In this document: in pieces, positions 54,536 to 64,000 of the stretch
Numbering within the stretch: position 1 is the stretch's first letter
Layout: every line of letters begins with the position of its first letter
Notes under the pieces: generated by a model
What the model saw: only the letters and a program-made list of their open reading frames with translations
Database searches by the model: none
Told to the model about the DNA's origin: nothing
DNA from: an uncultured SAR116 cluster alpha proteobacterium
Lineage (GTDB): Bacteria; Pseudomonadota; Alphaproteobacteria; Puniceispirillales; Marisalimonadaceae
Assembly (NCBI GenBank): GCA_902592615.1
Contig: CACJFI010000004.1
Coordinates: 1 to 64,000 of the forward strand
Reading direction: 5' to 3'
DNA length: 64,000 nucleotides
Program-made: the position numbers and the translations under genes

Positions 54536-55603
54536 ATGGTAAAATTGAAACAAAATAAAACAAATGATTTTTTTAAGAATCAATTTTCAATTTTTTTTCT
54601 AATATTTATCATTTGTATTAGTTTTTTTTCATGTTCTCAAAACAAATACTATGATGCTCAATTAAAAGGGAATACAATGGGGACATATTATGTAATAGAT
54701 CTTTTACATGTTCCAAAAAAAATAAAAATTAAAAAAATTGAAAAAGTAGTTCTAGACACCCTCGTAAAGGTAAATAAAATTTTATCTAATTGGGATAAAA
54801 ATTCTGAAATAAGCACAATTAACCAATTGAATATAACCACACCAATAAAAATTTCAGATGAATTAAATGAAGTTTTTAAAACTGCAAACAAAATTAATAC
54901 TAAAAGCAATGGTTTTTTTGATATAACACTTGATCCTATAATTGAACTTTGGGGATTTGGTTACAAAAAACAAATTCAAAAAGTACCTACTGAACTGCAA
55001 ATCAAAAATACATTATCTCTTGTAGGTCAAAGATCACTTATAAATTTAGATTACAAAAATAACGAGCTCAGAAAAATAAATAAAAATGTAAAAATTAATC
55101 TTTCATCTATTGGGAAAGGATTTGGAATTGATTTAATCGGAAAAAAATTAGATGAACTTGGAATAAGAAATTACTTAATCAATATTGGAGGAGACATTCT
55201 TACTAAAGGCTACAATAAAAAAGAAGAGAATTGGGTTATTGGAATTGAAAATCCAAATTTAAATGAAAAATTAATTAAAGAAATTGTTAATATATCGAAT
55301 AAAGGTCTAGCTACTTCTGGAGATTATAAAAATTTTTTTTCTAAAAGTGGTGTAAGATATTCACATATAATCAATCCTAATACTGGAAAACCAATTACTC
55401 ATAAAACTAAATCAGTAACTGTAATCCATGAAAGTTCAATGAAAGCTGATGGATGGGCTACAGCTCTTTTAGCATTAGGAAGGGTGGATGGATTAAAATT
55501 AGCAAAAAGAGAAAATATAGCAGTTCTTTTTATTGATAAAATTGATGGTAAGCTAAAAAAGTTTAAAAGTAACAAATTTCTAAATTTAAACAAAATTGAT
55601 TGA
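54536..55603 (+). CDS. apbE: FAD:protein FMN transferase ApbE
   Basis: Lipobox (FFSCSQN), LKGNTMGTYYVI, NLSSIGKGFGIDLIG, NIGGDI, HIINPNTGKPI; divergent from nqrA. Confidence 0.95.
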   Translation: MVKLKQNKTNDFFKNQFSIFFLIFIICISFFSCSQNKYYDAQLKGNTMGTYYVIDLLHVPKKIKIKKIEKVVLDTLVKVNKILSNWDKNSEISTINQLNITTPIKISDELNEVFKTANKINTKSNGFFDITLDPIIELWGFGYKKQIQKVPTELQIKNTLSLVGQRSLINLDYKNNELRKINKNVKINLSSIGKGFGIDLIGKKLDELGIRNYLINIGGDILTKGYNKKEENWVIGIENPNLNEKLIKEIVNISNKGLATSGDYKNFFSKSGVRYSHIINPNTGKPITHKTKSVTVIHESSMKADGWATALLALGRVDGLKLAKRENIAVLFIDKIDGKLKKFKSNKFLNLNKID

Positions 55604-55633
55604 GGTTCACAAATATAAGTAGTAAGTGTAAGT

Positions 55634-55846
55634 ATGGAAATTTTTATTATAACATTTGTAGTATTTTTAATTATCATTCTAATTATGTCATTAGGTGTAA
55701 TTTTAATGAATAAAAATATTAAGGGAAGTTGTGGAGGTTTGAATGCCATCTCTGGTTCAAATAAATGCTCAGTATGTAATAAAGATATAGATCCTAACAG
55801 CCCTTTGGTAACTCAACTTAACTGTAAAAGAGCTCAAAAGATTTAA
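55634..55846 (+). CDS. nqrM: Na+-NQR maturation protein NqrM
   Basis: Single TM followed by IKGSCGGLNAISGSNKCSVCNKD Cys motif; directly after apbE at an nqr locus. Confidence 0.92.
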   Translation: MEIFIITFVVFLIIILIMSLGVILMNKNIKGSCGGLNAISGSNKCSVCNKDIDPNSPLVTQLNCKRAQKI

Positions 55847-55851
55847 CATAT

Positions 55852-56064
55852 TTAATTTATTTGAGAGGTAAAAAATGCAAGTATCAAAAACGAAACTAAA
55901 GTTATTATTCCATTAATCCAGGCTTTTGTTTGCCACCCCTCTTTTTTATTTTTCCAATTAACTATAAATAATCTTCCAAAAACAATGAATATAATTAATA
56001 AAATTAGAGAGTTTGAAGGAGAATAAGAAAAGAGCTCAACAAATTTATTATAATCAGTAAACAT
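55852..56064 (-). CDS. Small hypothetical membrane protein (70 aa)
   Basis: ORF with two hydrophobic segments (SLILLIIFIVFGRLFIV; GIITLVSFLILAFFT), tightly packed between nqrM and a DMT permease on its own strand. Confidence 0.55.
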   Translation of the reverse strand: MFTDYNKFVELFSYSPSNSLILLIIFIVFGRLFIVNWKNKKEGWQTKAWINGIITLVSFLILAFFTSQIN

Positions 56065-56069
56065 AAATC

Positions 56070-56966
56070 TTATTTCAAATTCTGTGCTTGATTATATTCA
56101 AAAAGATAAATTCCAATAAAAATCATTATTAATGATAATAAATGAAAAAACTGAAATTCTTCGCCTAAAAAAAATACTGCTAATAAAGAACTAAAAACTG
56201 GTACTAAATTTGTATACAAACCAGATCTTGAAGGACCTATTTTTTCAACACCTTTCATAAAAAAAATCTGTGCTAAAAATGATGGAAAGATGATTATAAC
56301 ACCCAATATCATGATTCCTTTTGGGCCAGGCAAAATTAATTCGTAAGATAAAGTTTCATATATTAAACCAGGAAGAGAACCCATGAATGCTACATATGCA
56401 AAAAAAGTTAATAAAGTCAAAGCACCAATTTTAGGTTTTTTTCTTAAACCAACTGCATAAATTGCATACAAGGTACAAGCGAATATCATTACTATATCAC
56501 CGCTGTTTAATTCTAGTTCAATTAAATAATTAAAGTTTCCAGAACAAACAACAATCAATACTGCTATAAAAGTTATCAAAACGCCTAAGAATTGGGTAAT
56601 ATTAATTTTATCTTTCAACCATATCCATGCAATTATAATTATAAATGCAGGCATTGTTCCCTGGACCAAACCAAGATTAATAGCTATTGTATCATGTGCA
56701 GCAACATAATACGCAGAGTTAAAACCAGTAAAGCCAAACAGGCCCATGAAAATAAGCCATTTAATTCTTTTGTTCAAAATATACCAAGTTTCAATTAATT
56801 GATTTCTACATAAAATTGATAAAATTATTGAAACAAAAAACCACCTCACACTGACTATTAATAAAGGAGAAATCTCTCCAACTGCAGCTCTTCCAGCGAC
56901 AGTATTGAAAGCCCAAAAGATTGACGTCAATGTTAATAAAAAGTGAGGATTGGTTAAAATTTTCAT
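56070..56966 (-). CDS. EamA/DMT superfamily permease
   Basis: Ten hydrophobic segments; FWAFNTVAGRAAVGEISPLLIVSVRWFFVSIIL; GLYTNLVPVFSSLLAVFFLGEEF. Confidence 0.9.
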   Translation of the reverse strand: MKILTNPHFLLTLTSIFWAFNTVAGRAAVGEISPLLIVSVRWFFVSIILSILCRNQLIETWYILNKRIKWLIFMGLFGFTGFNSAYYVAAHDTIAINLGLVQGTMPAFIIIIAWIWLKDKINITQFLGVLITFIAVLIVVCSGNFNYLIELELNSGDIVMIFACTLYAIYAVGLRKKPKIGALTLLTFFAYVAFMGSLPGLIYETLSYELILPGPKGIMILGVIIIFPSFLAQIFFMKGVEKIGPSRSGLYTNLVPVFSSLLAVFFLGEEFQFFHLLSLIMIFIGIYLFEYNQAQNLK

Positions 56967-57064
56967 AAATTTTTGGATATAATACGCTTAAATATATTGA
57001 ATAAAAAAAAATTAATTGTTATTTATCTAATATAATTCTTTTTCTTTATATTCAAATTTAATTT

Positions 57065-57946
57065 TTGGGAGATAAAATGTCAGAAACACAATATTTAGCT
57101 GCAAAAACTATTGATGAAGCAGTTAACGCTCATAACAATGCCAATGGAACAGCACGGTTTCTTGCTGGTGGAACAGACTTGTTAGTTCAAATCAAAAGCG
57201 GTATTAGAAAACCTAACTTAGTTATAGACATTAAAAAAATTGTTGAGTTAAATTCCATTAATGAAATTTCAGATGGTGAATTTGAGATTGGTGCTTCAGT
57301 ATCAGGCGCTAATTTAAATAGAAATTCTAAATTTGCTAAACTTTGGCCCGGAGTGTTAGAGGCATTTAGATTAATTGGATCAGAACAAATACAGGGGAGA
57401 GCGTCTTTAGGTGGAAATCTATGTAACGGGTCACCAGCTGGCGATAGTGTTCCAGCTTTAATTGCAGCTGGTTGTAAAGCAGTTATTGCTGGTCCAAAAG
57501 GTAGAAAAGATATCCCAATTGAAAATTTTCATTTAGGGCCAGGAAAAACAATTTTAGAAAATGGTGAAATGCTAGTGAGTTTAAAGTTTCCTAAACGTGT
57601 TTCAAATTCTGCGGATGCTTATTTAAGAATGACACCTAGAACTGAGATGGATATTGCTGTTGTCGGTTGTGGTGTGAATATTTCATTAGAAAATGATACT
57701 TGCACTCATGCAAGAGTTTCTTTAGGTGCTGTTGCACCAACACCCTTATTAATTGAGGAAGCTTCCAAAATTCTGGTTGGATCAAAGCTTGATGATGATA
57801 CTTTAGATAAAGTTTCTAAAATGTGTATGGAATCTTGTAACCCAATTAATGACAAAAGAGGAACAGTTGATTACAGAACAAAAGTTGCAGGCGTTTTGTT
57901 TAAAAGAGCTACAAAATTAGCAACTGATAGAATTAGAGGAAATTAA
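57065..57946 (+). CDS. Molybdenum hydroxylase (xanthine dehydrogenase family), FAD-binding subunit
   Basis: FLAGGTDLLVQIKSGIRKPNLVIDIKKI, GRASLGGNLCNGSPAGDSVPALIAAG. Confidence 0.93.
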   Translation: MGDKMSETQYLAAKTIDEAVNAHNNANGTARFLAGGTDLLVQIKSGIRKPNLVIDIKKIVELNSINEISDGEFEIGASVSGANLNRNSKFAKLWPGVLEAFRLIGSEQIQGRASLGGNLCNGSPAGDSVPALIAAGCKAVIAGPKGRKDIPIENFHLGPGKTILENGEMLVSLKFPKRVSNSADAYLRMTPRTEMDIAVVGCGVNISLENDTCTHARVSLGAVAPTPLLIEEASKILVGSKLDDDTLDKVSKMCMESCNPINDKRGTVDYRTKVAGVLFKRATKLATDRIRGN

Positions 57947-57950
57947 TATC

Positions 57951-58430
57951 ATGGCAAAAATTCAAGTTTCAACTAAAATAAACAACGAAAAAGTAGACTA
58001 TTTGTGTGAACCACATGATACTATGTTGGATGTTTTGAGAAACCAATTAAATCTGACTGGATCAAAAGAAAGCTGCGGTTCAGGTGACTGTGGGTCCTGC
58101 AGTGTTATCCTTGATGGTGAATTAATCTGTTCTTGTTTGATGTTAGCTGCAGAAGCAGATGGAAGTAATATTGAAACTATTGAAGGTATGTCTGAGGGTG
58201 GAAAGCTTCATGCATTACAACAAAAGTTTCTTGAAAAAGCTGCGCTTCAATGTGGCATATGTACGCCTGGTTTCTTAATGGCCTCTAAGGCACTGTTAGA
58301 TCACAATCCTTCGCCAACAGAAACTGAAGTTAGATATTGGTTGGCCGGTAATCTATGCAGATGTACAGGATATGACAAAATTGTAAAAGCTGTACTAGAA
58401 GTTGCTGATGAAATGAAGGAGAGCGCATAA
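57951..58430 (+). CDS. Molybdenum hydroxylase, (2Fe-2S)-binding subunit
   Basis: CGSGDCGSCSVILDGELICSC and CGICTPGF...AGNLCRCTGYDKIVKAV. Confidence 0.96.
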   Translation: MAKIQVSTKINNEKVDYLCEPHDTMLDVLRNQLNLTGSKESCGSGDCGSCSVILDGELICSCLMLAAEADGSNIETIEGMSEGGKLHALQQKFLEKAALQCGICTPGFLMASKALLDHNPSPTETEVRYWLAGNLCRCTGYDKIVKAVLEVADEMKESA

Positions 58431-60667
58431 TGAATGAAATTAGTAACAAATGGATTGGTAAAAACACTATAAGACCAGATGGCGCGGATAAGGTAACTGG
58501 TCGAGCTCAATATTCATCAGACACAACAATGCCAGGTATGATTTGGGGTCATGTGTTAAGAAGCCCTCACCCACATGCTAGAATTTTATCTATTAATACA
58601 AAAAAGGCTGAGGAATTAGAGGGAGTTAAGGCAGTCATCACATCAAAAGATGTTGTTGACTTTCCAATTGATACGCCAGTTATACTTGGTATCCAAGATA
58701 TGCGATGGATGTGTAGAAACGTTATGGCAAGAGACAAAGTTCTTTTTCATGGCCATCCACTTGCAGCAGTTGCAGCTACAACTGAAGAAATAGCAGAAAA
58801 AGCGTGTGAATTAATAGAGGTAGAATACGAAGTTTTACCATGGGCCATTGAAATTGACGATGCAATTAAACCCGGCGCCCCCATTCTACATGATCACATC
58901 CAATTTGAAGGAAAACCATCTAATATAGCTGGCACTCTTGAGCATAAAAAAGGTGACATTGATAAAGGTTTTTCAGAAGCTGATATCATCATAGAAAGAG
59001 AATTTAAAACAGAAGCAGTACATCAAGGTTACTTAGAAACACATTCTTGTTTAGTAAGTGTTGCGGCAGATGGTAGAGCTACTATATGGAGCTCAAGCCA
59101 AGGTCAATTTATGGTAAGAGCTATGACATCATATTTAACTGGTATACCACAGAGTAAAATCAGAGCAATACCGGCTGAAATTGGTGGAGGATTTGGAGGC
59201 AAAACTATTGTTTATTTAGAGCCATTAGCTACTATCTTGTCACAAAAAACAGGTCGTCCAGTTAAAATAGTTATGAACAGAGAAGATACAATGAGAGCTT
59301 CCGGGCCCACATCTGGATCTAAAAGTAAAATAAAAATTGGTGCTACTAAAGATGGAAAGATTGTAGCAGCACAAGGAACATATTATTTACAAGCAGGAGC
59401 TTTTCCCGGATCACCTATTAGAGGTGCAGTAGGATGCTCTCTTGCACCATATGACATTCCAAATGCCCATACTTTTGGTTATGACGTAGTATCTAACAGA
59501 TGTAAAGTTGCTGCATACAGAGCTCCTGGAGCTCCTATTGGTGCATATGGAGTTGAATGTGTTTTAGATGAAATTGCTGAAAAACTTAACATATGTCCTT
59601 TGGAGTTAAGAAAAATTAATGCTGCAAAAGAAGGAACCCAAGCAGTCCACGGCCCTACTTATCCTCAAATGGGATATTTGGAAACAGTTGAAGCAGCAAT
59701 AAACCATCCTCATTATAAAGCTCCCTTAGACAAGCATCAAGGTCGAGGCGTAGCTAGTGGTTTTTGGTTTAATGCTGGTGGAGAATCAAGTGCACAATTA
59801 AATATTACTGAAGACGGTAATGTGGTTGTAACAACAGGACATCCGGATATTGGAGGTTCCAGAGCATCTATAGCCAATATTACTGCTGAATTATTAGGTA
59901 TTCATCATGATAAAGTGTCGGTTTTAATAGGTGACACAGCAACAATTGGATACAGCAACCTAACTGGTGGAAGTAGAGTATTATTTGCTTCTGCAATGGT
60001 TGTAACTGAATCTGCTAAAATAGTAATTAAACAATTAAAACAAAGAGCAGCTAAAATTTGGGGTATTGACGAAGAAGCTATTGAGTGGGAAAATGGCGAA
60101 GCTAGACCTGCCGGTGATAATGCAGGAAAATTTACCCCACTTACATTGGCTGAATTAGCAGAAAAAGCTACTGCAACAGGCGGCCCAATTGGAGCTGGAT
60201 ACCAGGTAAACACTGAAGGTGCTGAAGGTGGCTTTGCAACTCATATTTGTGATGTTGAAGTAGATATGGATCTTGGTATAGTAAGGGTAAAGCGATACAC
60301 ATCTATACAAGACGTTGGTAAAGCCATTCATCCTGATTATGTAGAAGGCCAGCTTCATGGTGGTTGTGTTCAAGGTATTGGTTGGGCTTTAAGCGAAGAA
60401 TATATCTATAATAAAGATGGTCATTTGGATAATACTGGATTTTTGGATTATAGAATGCCTGTATGTTCAGATTTACCAATGTTAGACACTGTATTAATCG
60501 AAATTCCGAACCCAAAACATCCGCAAGGGGTAAGAGGTGTAGGTGAAGTTCCCTTAGTTCCACCTTTGGCAGCTATATCAAACGCAGTTTATAAAGCAAT
60601 CGGTAAACGTTCGTACAGCCTTCCAATGTCTCCACCTAAAATTTTGAAGATTATCGAAGGTAATTAA
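58430..60667 (+). CDS. Molybdenum hydroxylase, molybdopterin-binding large subunit
   Basis: GGGFGGKTIVYLEP, AAYRAPGAPIGAYGVE, C-terminal GVGEVPLVPPLAAI; xanthine dehydrogenase family. Confidence 0.94.
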   Translation: MNEISNKWIGKNTIRPDGADKVTGRAQYSSDTTMPGMIWGHVLRSPHPHARILSINTKKAEELEGVKAVITSKDVVDFPIDTPVILGIQDMRWMCRNVMARDKVLFHGHPLAAVAATTEEIAEKACELIEVEYEVLPWAIEIDDAIKPGAPILHDHIQFEGKPSNIAGTLEHKKGDIDKGFSEADIIIEREFKTEAVHQGYLETHSCLVSVAADGRATIWSSSQGQFMVRAMTSYLTGIPQSKIRAIPAEIGGGFGGKTIVYLEPLATILSQKTGRPVKIVMNREDTMRASGPTSGSKSKIKIGATKDGKIVAAQGTYYLQAGAFPGSPIRGAVGCSLAPYDIPNAHTFGYDVVSNRCKVAAYRAPGAPIGAYGVECVLDEIAEKLNICPLELRKINAAKEGTQAVHGPTYPQMGYLETVEAAINHPHYKAPLDKHQGRGVASGFWFNAGGESSAQLNITEDGNVVVTTGHPDIGGSRASIANITAELLGIHHDKVSVLIGDTATIGYSNLTGGSRVLFASAMVVTESAKIVIKQLKQRAAKIWGIDEEAIEWENGEARPAGDNAGKFTPLTLAELAEKATATGGPIGAGYQVNTEGAEGGFATHICDVEVDMDLGIVRVKRYTSIQDVGKAIHPDYVEGQLHGGCVQGIGWALSEEYIYNKDGHLDNTGFLDYRMPVCSDLPMLDTVLIEIPNPKHPQGVRGVGEVPLVPPLAAISNAVYKAIGKRSYSLPMSPPKILKIIEGN

Positions 60668-60696
60668 TTGCAAAAGTAGTTTTATTATTTAGATCG

Positions 60697-61647
60697 ATGA
60701 ATCAAGATAATAAAACTATGATATTATTAGCTTATATTTCTGCATTTTTAGGTGTATGCGGCCACGCCAGTTCTGAATTTTTTGTTAAACTTTCAGGGAT
60801 TTCTGGAGTGGAGGTATCTGTTTGGAGATTTGGCTTAGGTGGGCTTGCCTTACTAATATTGTGCTTAATTAATCCATCATCCAGAAACTTAATTATACCA
60901 CTTAAAAAAGATCCCTACCCCATTGTTATTCTTTCAGTTTTTGGCATGGCATTTGGACAATTTTTATTTCATTGGGCCTTAGATTTTGCTTCTGTTGTAC
61001 AAGTTGCTACTATGGTTACAATAATGCCAATAGGTGTTGTTTTTGTAGTTCGTATAATTGAAGGCACTAAAATAACACCCCCAAAAATTATAAGTGGGAT
61101 TGGAGCCTTTCTGGGATGTGTTTTTTTACTTAACGACGGATACTTAGAACAACTCAAGGGAGCTGGTGAAAGTATCTTGGGAATTTATTTATCAATTGGG
61201 TGCGCTTTAGTTGGAGCAATTTATCTTGTTATGGTCAAACCTTATGTTCAAGTATATGGACCTATAAGAATGACCACATACACTTTCGTACTGGGCTTTA
61301 TAGCATTATATCCATCCATAGGTATTATTTGGAACATATGGGTAAATCCTTTTGATCTTTTTGATAGAACACATGTTGAGTATATGTCCATAATAACACT
61401 TGGGATCTGGAATACTTGTATAGCATTCATACTTTGGTTGTGGGGGCTATCTAATATTCCTAACGTAGCAAGAGGAAATTATTTGTTTTTCTTGAAACCT
61501 GTAATTGCTCTAGGATTAGCATTTTTTATTCTAGAAGACGAAATTACTCTTAATCAATTAATTGCAATTTTTGCAATAACTGGATTTGTAATATTAGAAA
61601 TTTTTTATTCTCCAATTTCTAATTTTTTCAAATTTAAAAGTAATTAA
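60697..61647 (+). CDS. EamA/DMT superfamily permease
   Basis: Polytopic protein; HASSEFFVKLSGISGVEVSVWRFGLGGLALL; NYLFFLKPVIALGLAFFILEDEITLNQLIA. Confidence 0.88.
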   Translation: MNQDNKTMILLAYISAFLGVCGHASSEFFVKLSGISGVEVSVWRFGLGGLALLILCLINPSSRNLIIPLKKDPYPIVILSVFGMAFGQFLFHWALDFASVVQVATMVTIMPIGVVFVVRIIEGTKITPPKIISGIGAFLGCVFLLNDGYLEQLKGAGESILGIYLSIGCALVGAIYLVMVKPYVQVYGPIRMTTYTFVLGFIALYPSIGIIWNIWVNPFDLFDRTHVEYMSIITLGIWNTCIAFILWLWGLSNIPNVARGNYLFFLKPVIALGLAFFILEDEITLNQLIAIFAITGFVILEIFYSPISNFFKFKSN

Positions 61648-61717
61648 TCAATGTGATAGAAAAAATATTTAAACTTGATATAAAAATATTATTCACATCA
61701 AAAAGGTAAATTGTCGC

Positions 61718-63097
61718 ATGAACATTGGAATAATTGGACTTGGCTCGATGGGATTAAATTTAGCCAAGAATATCGTATCAAAAAAAAACACTGTTTATGC
61801 ATATGAAGAAAATCCAGCAATAAATAATGACCTCAAAAAAAATAAAGTAAAAAATCTATTTCTAACAGAATCTTTAAGTGAACTCTTAAACAAGGTTATA
61901 TCGCCCAGAATAATTATGCTCAGCTTGCCAGCTGATAAAGTAGATGAGGTAATTAGTGAATTGACTAATTTTTTAGAACCTGAAGATATTGTCGCTGATC
62001 TTGGAAATTCACTTTATTCGAAGTCTATAGAAAGAAATACTCTATTAAACAGTCATATGATAAACTTTTTAGGCGTTGGAGTTTCAGGTGGGCCCAGAGG
62101 AGCTAAAAATGGTCCAGCAATAATGGCTGGAGGCTCAAAAAAAGCATGGAACAAAACTAAACACATATTTGAGGATATTGCAGCCAAAAATAACAATCAA
62201 AGCGCTTGTTGTTTTTTTGGCAGCGCTGGTTCAGGACATTTTGTAAAATTAGTTCATAATGGAATTGAATATGCACTTATGGAAGGAATAGCTGAGGTAA
62301 CTAATATCCTAGATAAAGTTTATAATCTAAATAATGATGAAATAGCAAAAAAATTTAAAGAAATACTTGAAACTAACTCTTCTTCATTTCTGTTAAAAAT
62401 AACTTCTGAAATAATAAATGCTAAAAATGAAAATAATCAATATTTTATAGATGAAGTTGATCCTGTAATTGGACAAAATGGAACAGGTGTTTGGACTATA
62501 AAAGCCGCACTAGACTTAGGGGTTGGAATTCCATCAATATACGAAGCTGTATCTGCAAGATATAACTCAAAAAATTTTAAATATAATTTTGAACAAAATT
62601 CTAATAATAAAAAATATAATCTAAATGATAAATATAATGAAATTTCTATTGAACAAATAATTTTTTTTAATTTTGCATGCTCTATTTACCAAGGTCTAAA
62701 CCTTATAAATGAATCGAATAAATGGGATTTTTTTGATTTTAAAATCGAAGATATCTTTAAGGCATGGAGTGCTGGGTGCATTTTACAAGGTAGGTACCTA
62801 GATATTATTTCAAAAGAATTCACCATACGAAAAAAAATTGATCCAGAATATTTACATAATTTAATTAAAAGAAATTGCTCAGATCAATTAATATCAATTA
62901 GAGAATTCAATTCAAGTGCAATAAACATGGGAATAACTTGCCCTGTTTTATCCTCTAATCTAGCATATTATGACCAAATGTTTTCAAATCATATAATTGG
63001 TGAAACAATACAGTTACAAAGAAGTTTTTTTGGCCTTCATCCGATTAAAGACAAAAAAGGAAAAAATAATATAAATCCTTATTGGACTAAATTATGA
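61718..63097 (+). CDS. gnd: 6-phosphogluconate dehydrogenase (decarboxylating)
   Basis: GIIGLGSMGLNLAKNI, GVGVSGGPRGAKNGPAIMAGG, FVKLVHNGIEYALM. Confidence 0.94.
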   Translation: MNIGIIGLGSMGLNLAKNIVSKKNTVYAYEENPAINNDLKKNKVKNLFLTESLSELLNKVISPRIIMLSLPADKVDEVISELTNFLEPEDIVADLGNSLYSKSIERNTLLNSHMINFLGVGVSGGPRGAKNGPAIMAGGSKKAWNKTKHIFEDIAAKNNNQSACCFFGSAGSGHFVKLVHNGIEYALMEGIAEVTNILDKVYNLNNDEIAKKFKEILETNSSSFLLKITSEIINAKNENNQYFIDEVDPVIGQNGTGVWTIKAALDLGVGIPSIYEAVSARYNSKNFKYNFEQNSNNKKYNLNDKYNEISIEQIIFFNFACSIYQGLNLINESNKWDFFDFKIEDIFKAWSAGCILQGRYLDIISKEFTIRKKIDPEYLHNLIKRNCSDQLISIREFNSSAINMGITCPVLSSNLAYYDQMFSNHIIGETIQLQRSFFGLHPIKDKKGKNNINPYWTKL

Positions 63098-63603
63098 ACG
63101 AAAAATTTGTTACTCTATTTATAATGGGTGTCGCTGGATCTGGGAAAACAACGATAGCAAAGTTGTTATCAAAAAAAATAAATGCATTTTTAATTGAAGC
63201 AGATGATTACCATAGTAAAAAAAATATAGATAAGATGAGTGCTGGAATTCCACTTAGTGACGACGACAGGTATGATTGGCTTATTAAAATTAAAGAAGAA
63301 ATCGATAAAAGAAAAAGTTTTCAAAATTTAGTTGTTTCATGCTCTGCTCTTAAAGAAAAATATAGATCAATATTAAACGTTAAAGAAGATTATTTAGTTT
63401 ATTTAAAAATTACCAAAAATACTGCAAAGACAAGGATAAAAAATAGGAAAGATCATTTCATGCCTGACAGTTTAGTTGATAGTCAATTCGCTATTTTGGA
63501 AGAACCAAATGTATGCATAACATTAGAAGAAACTCTTACACCAGAAGAAACGACATCACATTTAACTTCTATTATTAAAAACAAGCTTCATTATGGAAAA
63601 TAA
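63094..63603 (+). CDS. gntK: Gluconokinase
   Basis: MGVAGSGKTTIAKLLSKK, EADDYHSKKNIDKMSAGIPLSDDDRYDWL, VSCSALKEKYR. Confidence 0.94.
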   Translation: MNEKFVTLFIMGVAGSGKTTIAKLLSKKINAFLIEADDYHSKKNIDKMSAGIPLSDDDRYDWLIKIKEEIDKRKSFQNLVVSCSALKEKYRSILNVKEDYLVYLKITKNTAKTRIKNRKDHFMPDSLVDSQFAILEEPNVCITLEETLTPEETTSHLTSIIKNKLHYGK

Positions 63604-64000
63604 AACAAATAATTACAATGATATACCTGAAAAAATCAAATTAGATTCTAAATTTAAAGAAATTTTTAATCTAATGGAGTATTCTAAGCAAAATATTTTT
63701 ATCACTGGAAAAGCTGGCACAGGAAAAACTACCCTATTAGAATATTTTAGACTTAATTCAAAAAAGAATTTTGTAATATTAGCTTCAACGGGAATATCTG
63801 CAATAAATGCTAAAGGAAAAACTATTCATTCTTTTTTTCTATTTCCACCAAGAATATTAATTAATGAAAAAATCAAAAGATTAAGAAGCAAAGTAATAAG
63901 CAAAATTGATACTATTTTAATTGATGAATGCTCTATGATTAGATGCGATGTACTTGATGCTATAGATCAATCACTTAGATTAAACAGAAATAGCGATAAA
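63593..64000 (+). CDS. PIF1-like/AAA+ helicase, N-terminal part (runs off window end)
   Basis: ATG at 63593 overlapping gntK; MENKTNNYND...NIFITGKAGTGKTTLLEYF...STGISAINAKGKTIHSFF...IDTILIDECSMIRCDVLDAID. Not in the ORF track because it is truncated. Confidence 0.85.
   Translation, partial: MENKTNNYNDIPEKIKLDSKFKEIFNLMEYSKQNIFITGKAGTGKTTLLEYFRLNSKKNFVILASTGISAINAKGKTIHSFFLFPPRILINEKIKRLRSKVISKIDTILIDECSMIRCDVLDAIDQSLRLNRNSDK

Noticed and set aside
54398-54583. 61-aa minus-strand ORF in the nqrA-apbE intergenic region
   Set aside because: Translation dominated by homopolymer runs (F/K/I/L) and overlaps the apbE start; the region is more likely the divergent promoter.
60155-60563. Two overlapping minus-strand ORFs opposite the Mo hydroxylase large subunit
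   Set aside because: Shadow ORFs of a strongly conserved coding region.
1-64000. CRISPR arrays, tRNA/rRNA genes, insertion sequences, prophage or defence systems
   Set aside because: None seen on reading; intergenic gaps are mostly under 150 bp and no transposase, Cas, integrase or known defence protein appears in the ORFs.

Overview
AT-rich, densely packed bacterial chromosome segment. Gene content and order (ntrBC-ntrYX-trkA-hflX, pdhAB-pdhC-lpd-lipA with a lipoyl-E1beta fusion, bifunctional ispDF, CBP3-type cytochrome bc1 chaperone, plsX-fabH-ihfA-merR, nrdR-rib-nusB-thiL, birA-coaX-rnj) point to a streamlined, probably marine, alphaproteobacterium; the lineage is an inference. Most of the window is core housekeeping DNA. 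I saw no tRNA, rRNA, CRISPR array, prophage or transposon. The main observations are: (1) a complete divergent Na+-NQR locus (nqrABCDEF one way, apbE-nqrM the other) placed directly upstream of a truncated, divergent NuoL-like protein, in the birA-coaX-rnj neighbourhood where the end of the complex I operon normally lies, which suggests replacement of complex I with a NuoL relic or repurposed NuoL; (2) an unannotated ~500-bp pgpA pseudogene between ispDF and cinA, with PgpA motifs readable in several broken frames; (3) an NtrC that keeps its receiver and Fis-type HTH but has lost the GAFTGA loop and Walker B acidic residues; (4) a RibBA whose GTP cyclohydrolase II half has lost the Zn-binding cysteines; (5) missing genes in conserved neighbourhoods (hfq, dusB, DUF177); (6) convergent gene pairs with almost no spacer. 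An accessory-looking molybdenum hydroxylase operon with DMT permeases lies near the right end. No clearly new multi-gene system was found; the NQR/NuoL-like arrangement is the best candidate for something undescribed.
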